Of a stretch of 64,000 bases of DNA, positions 61,732-64,000 are shown one piece after another; position 1 is the stretch's first letter; every line of letters begins with the position of its first letter. The notes below the pieces were generated by a model, which worked only from the letters and a program-made list of their open reading frames with translations, did not search any database and was not told the DNA's origin. The translations under genes were made by a program, and so were the position numbers. Source of the DNA: Allomuricauda sp. F6463D (GTDB lineage Bacteria; Bacteroidota; Bacteroidia; Flavobacteriales; Flavobacteriaceae); contig NZ_JALKAN010000001.1 in the NCBI RefSeq assembly GCF_023015965.1, positions 1 to 64,000 on the forward strand. The letters run 5' to 3'.

Positions 61732-62745
61732 ATGGATAGTAAAAAATACGATGTAATTACAGTTGGTAGGTCATCTATCGATTTATATTCTCAAAACATA
61801 GGCTCTTCTTTCAATGATATAAAAGGTTTTGATGCCTTCGTTGGTGGGTCTCCGTTAAATATTGCGGTCGCTTGTGCTAGGCTTGAACTTCAAGCCAGTC
61901 TCCTTACAGCTGTAGGGAATGATAAAGTGGGGGATTTTATAATTAATTTTTTGAAATCCGAAAAGGTGAATACCAAATGCATTCCCATAAAAAACGGAAC
62001 GAGAAGTAGTGCCGTTGTTCTCGGTATTGAACCACCGGACAAGTTTCCGTTGGTATTTTATCGCGATAATGCCGCAGATAGTCATCTAGATATTGATGAT
62101 GTTTTGGATGCAAATATCCCAGATTATAGGGTATTGTTGATAAATGGTACTGCAATGAATGTTGAGCCTAGTAGAAGTGCAACCTTCTTCGCTGCTGAAA
62201 TAGCTAATAAAAATGATGTTGACGTAGTGTTGGACCTTGATTTTAGAGCCGACCAATGGCATGATTATCGTGCTTTTGGACTAACGATGAGAGCGATATT
62301 GCCTAAGGTGAAAATTGCCATTGGTACGGAAGAAGAAATTCTGGCAGCTACCCTAAGTGAAGCATCCCAGGTTGTTATCAAGCATCAGCAGATTTCGGCG
62401 CCTGAGATAAAAGGAGATATCAACAAATCAATAGCGTGGCTCTTATCCTCAGGTATAGAAACACTTTTGGTAAAAAGAGGAGGAGATGGAGTAAGTATCT
62501 ATTCCAAGGACGGTTCCAGGAAAGATGTTCCAGGCTTTCCTGTTGAGGTTGTAAACGTACTGGGAGCTGGTGATGCTTTTGCAGGTGGCTTTCTTTACGG
62601 GTTCCTTAAGGGCTGGAGCTTGTATAAATCCTGCCGAATGGGGAACGCCAGTGGAGCGCAAGTGGTAACGAAGAACGGTTGTGCAAATTTTATGCCGACC
62701 ATTGAAGAATCCTTAAAGTTCATTGAGGCTAAAGGGGGATTTTAA
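61732..62745 (+). CDS. iolC: 5-dehydro-2-deoxygluconokinase
   Basis: The 337-aa protein is a PfkB-family kinase: N-terminal GGSPLNIAVACARL, C-terminal ATP/catalytic motif NVLGAGDAFAGGFLYGFL. The segment LDLDFRADQWHDY is an IolC-typical stretch. It phosphorylates 2-deoxy-5-keto-gluconate, giving the substrate for IolJ. No fused aldolase-like domain (as in some IolC proteins) is present, which agrees with a separate iolJ gene. It is in tight order with iolB; 91 bp separate it from iolD. Confidence 0.93.
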   Translation: MDSKKYDVITVGRSSIDLYSQNIGSSFNDIKGFDAFVGGSPLNIAVACARLELQASLLTAVGNDKVGDFIINFLKSEKVNTKCIPIKNGTRSSAVVLGIEPPDKFPLVFYRDNAADSHLDIDDVLDANIPDYRVLLINGTAMNVEPSRSATFFAAEIANKNDVDVVLDLDFRADQWHDYRAFGLTMRAILPKVKIAIGTEEEILAATLSEASQVVIKHQQISAPEIKGDINKSIAWLLSSGIETLLVKRGGDGVSIYSKDGSRKDVPGFPVEVVNVLGAGDAFAGGFLYGFLKGWSLYKSCRMGNASGAQVVTKNGCANFMPTIEESLKFIEAKGGF

Positions 62746-62836
62746 TTGTTGTAACATCAGTTCATAGTAGTAAAACAAAAGGTACTCAAACGATAGTTCC
62801 ATAGTGTACCGATTTATTTAATATCATACAAAACGA

Positions 62837-64000
62837 ATGAAGACAATACGATTGACGGTCGCACAGGCAACCATAGCTTATTTGAAGAATCAGTATGTGG
62901 AACGTGATGGAAAGGAACACAAATTTTTTGCTGGATGTTTTGGTATTCTGGGTCATGGGAACGTGGCGGGAATTGGGCAGGCTTTGCATCAGGAACCAGG
63001 TTTTCCGTTTTATGTTGCGCGTAATGAACAGGCAATGGTACACGCCGCAGTGGCATATTCAAAAGTAAAGAATCGAATGGAGAGCTTTGTTTGCACGACA
63101 TCTATAGGCCCAGGAGCAACCAATATGGTTACTGGTGCGGCTTTGGCGACCATAAACCGAATCCCCGTATTACTGATTCCAGGTGATATCTTTGCAACCA
63201 GACAGGTGGCTCCAGTCCTTCAACAACTCGAATCCAGTGCCTCTCAAGATATTTCGGTGAATGATTGCTTTAAACCCGTTTCAAAATATTGGGATCGGAT
63301 CAACCGACCTGAGCAATTGATTACCGCTCTTCCAGAAGTTATGCGTGTCTTGACCTCTCCAGCGGATACTGGCGCCGTAACCCTTAGTATTCCTCAGGAT
63401 GTACAAGCAGAAGCATTTGATTATCCAATAGAAATGTTCCGTAAAAAGACATGGCCCATTGGTCGGACTCTGCCCGATCGCTCCCTTTTTCAGAAGGCGA
63501 TTGCTTTGATTAAAGCAAGTAAAAAACCCCTTATTATCGCAGGTGGAGGCACAATTTATAGTGGAGCTACTGAAATTTTGAAAAAATTCGTTGAACGAAC
63601 TGGCATCCCAGTGAGCGAAACATATGCCGGAAAAGGTTCACTGCCATTTGATGTACCTCAAAATTTGGGTGCAATTGGAGTAACGGGAACCCCAGGAGCC
63701 ATTGAAATAGCAAAAGAGGCAGATGTCGTTATCGGGATTGGTACACGTTACAGTGATTTTACCACGATTTCAAAATCAGGGTTTCAAAACCCAAAGGTTC
63801 GGTTCATTAATATAAACGTTACTGAATTTGATTGTTTTAAACATGGTGCTTTGCCATTGGTAGGTGATGCAAAAGTAATACTAGAAGAGTTCTATGAACA
63901 AATATCAACTTTTGAAGTTCCAGAAATTTATAAGAAAAAAGTAATAGAACTCAATCAGGGTTGGGACAGTTTTGTAGAAAATATTTATGAGGAAAAAAAC
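62837..64000 (+). CDS. iolD: 3D-(3,5/4)-trihydroxycyclohexane-1,2-dione hydrolase (partial)
   Basis: The open frame of 388 codons runs off the window with no stop. It is a thiamine-diphosphate enzyme: FYVARNEQAMVHAA has the catalytic-type Glu (E64), and GPGATNMVTGAALATINRIPVLLIPGD and a middle domain KKPLIIAGGGTIYSGA match the acetolactate-synthase-like fold. IolD opens the inositol-derived ring. Start ATG at 62837. The missing C-terminal part should hold the TPP pyrophosphate-binding domain. Confidence 0.92.
   Translation, partial: MKTIRLTVAQATIAYLKNQYVERDGKEHKFFAGCFGILGHGNVAGIGQALHQEPGFPFYVARNEQAMVHAAVAYSKVKNRMESFVCTTSIGPGATNMVTGAALATINRIPVLLIPGDIFATRQVAPVLQQLESSASQDISVNDCFKPVSKYWDRINRPEQLITALPEVMRVLTSPADTGAVTLSIPQDVQAEAFDYPIEMFRKKTWPIGRTLPDRSLFQKAIALIKASKKPLIIAGGGTIYSGATEILKKFVERTGIPVSETYAGKGSLPFDVPQNLGAIGVTGTPGAIEIAKEADVVIGIGTRYSDFTTISKSGFQNPKVRFININVTEFDCFKHGALPLVGDAKVILEEFYEQISTFEVPEIYKKKVIELNQGWDSFVENIYEEKN

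Noticed and set aside
1..64000. CRISPR arrays, rRNA and tRNA genes
   Set aside because: I read for regularly spaced repeats and for tRNA-like cloverleaf or rRNA motifs and saw none; a covariance search would be decisive.

Overview
The window comes from a Bacteroidota genome, most likely a marine Flavobacteriaceae member of the Muricauda/Zobellia/Arenibacter kind. Evidence: two SusC/SusD pairs, RteC and BtgA/BtgB-type mobilisation proteins, a DUF6520 peptide gene, genes without clear Shine-Dalgarno sites, and TTG starts. I used no database; product names rest on reading motifs.

Region 1 (1-9.85 kb, minus strand, AT-rich) is an integron-like cassette array. A tyrosine recombinase (8712-9851) is followed by a single att site (8626-8665) and then by cassettes: Ada-like repair protein plus GNAT; a complete type III restriction-modification system with its XRE regulator; a small lipoprotein; an unknown 278-aa protein. 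Each cassette starts and ends with its own perfectly complementary 9-10 bp core (GTT... / ...AAC). The cassettes are separated by 128-200 bp hairpin sites. In the three complete sites all six non-Watson-Crick positions of the stems become G.T wobbles on the plus strand and A.C mismatches on the minus strand. That is the signature expected if one folded strand is the recombination substrate. The recombinase appears to lack the insertion typical of IntI.

Region 2 (10.3-18.0 kb) holds a hipBA toxin-antitoxin pair and a mobilisation module: SSB, RadC, small ORFs, a probable oriT region, BtgA-like, BtgB-like (DUF5712) and a coupling-type ATPase. Region 3 (18.0-20.5 kb) is a TPP riboswitch controlling a PnuT-type transporter and an acyl-CoA-dehydrogenase-like flavoprotein, with a convergent P-loop ATPase gene.

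Region 4 (21.1-33.6 kb, minus strand) is a defence island: XRE regulator, RloC/PrrC-like ATPase, HsdM, HsdS, PD-(D/E)XK protein, Abi_2 protein, HsdR, then a NERD-domain protein. Region 5 (33.7-46.6 kb) has an unexplained 108-nt rod-like inverted repeat, a SusC/SusD/zinc-metalloprotease operon, a DUF6520-MauE pair, a PAS-AraC regulator, and a second mobile-element module (RteC, excisionase-like HTH, replication-type protein, DnaC-like ATPase).

Region 6 (47.3-64.0 kb) reads as one locus for using phosphoinositides. It contains a secreted GDPD/PI-PLC-like plus alkaline phosphatase fusion, SusC/SusD, a BspA-type repeat protein, a PI-PLC-like lipoprotein with about 290 residues inserted in its catalytic domain, an esterase, a LacI regulator, and myo-inositol catabolism genes (iolJ, iolB, iolC, iolD; the last runs off the window). 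Three copies of TGCAAACCTTTGCA, two in the phosphatase/susC divergent promoter region and one before iolJ, probably place the whole locus under the LacI regulator.
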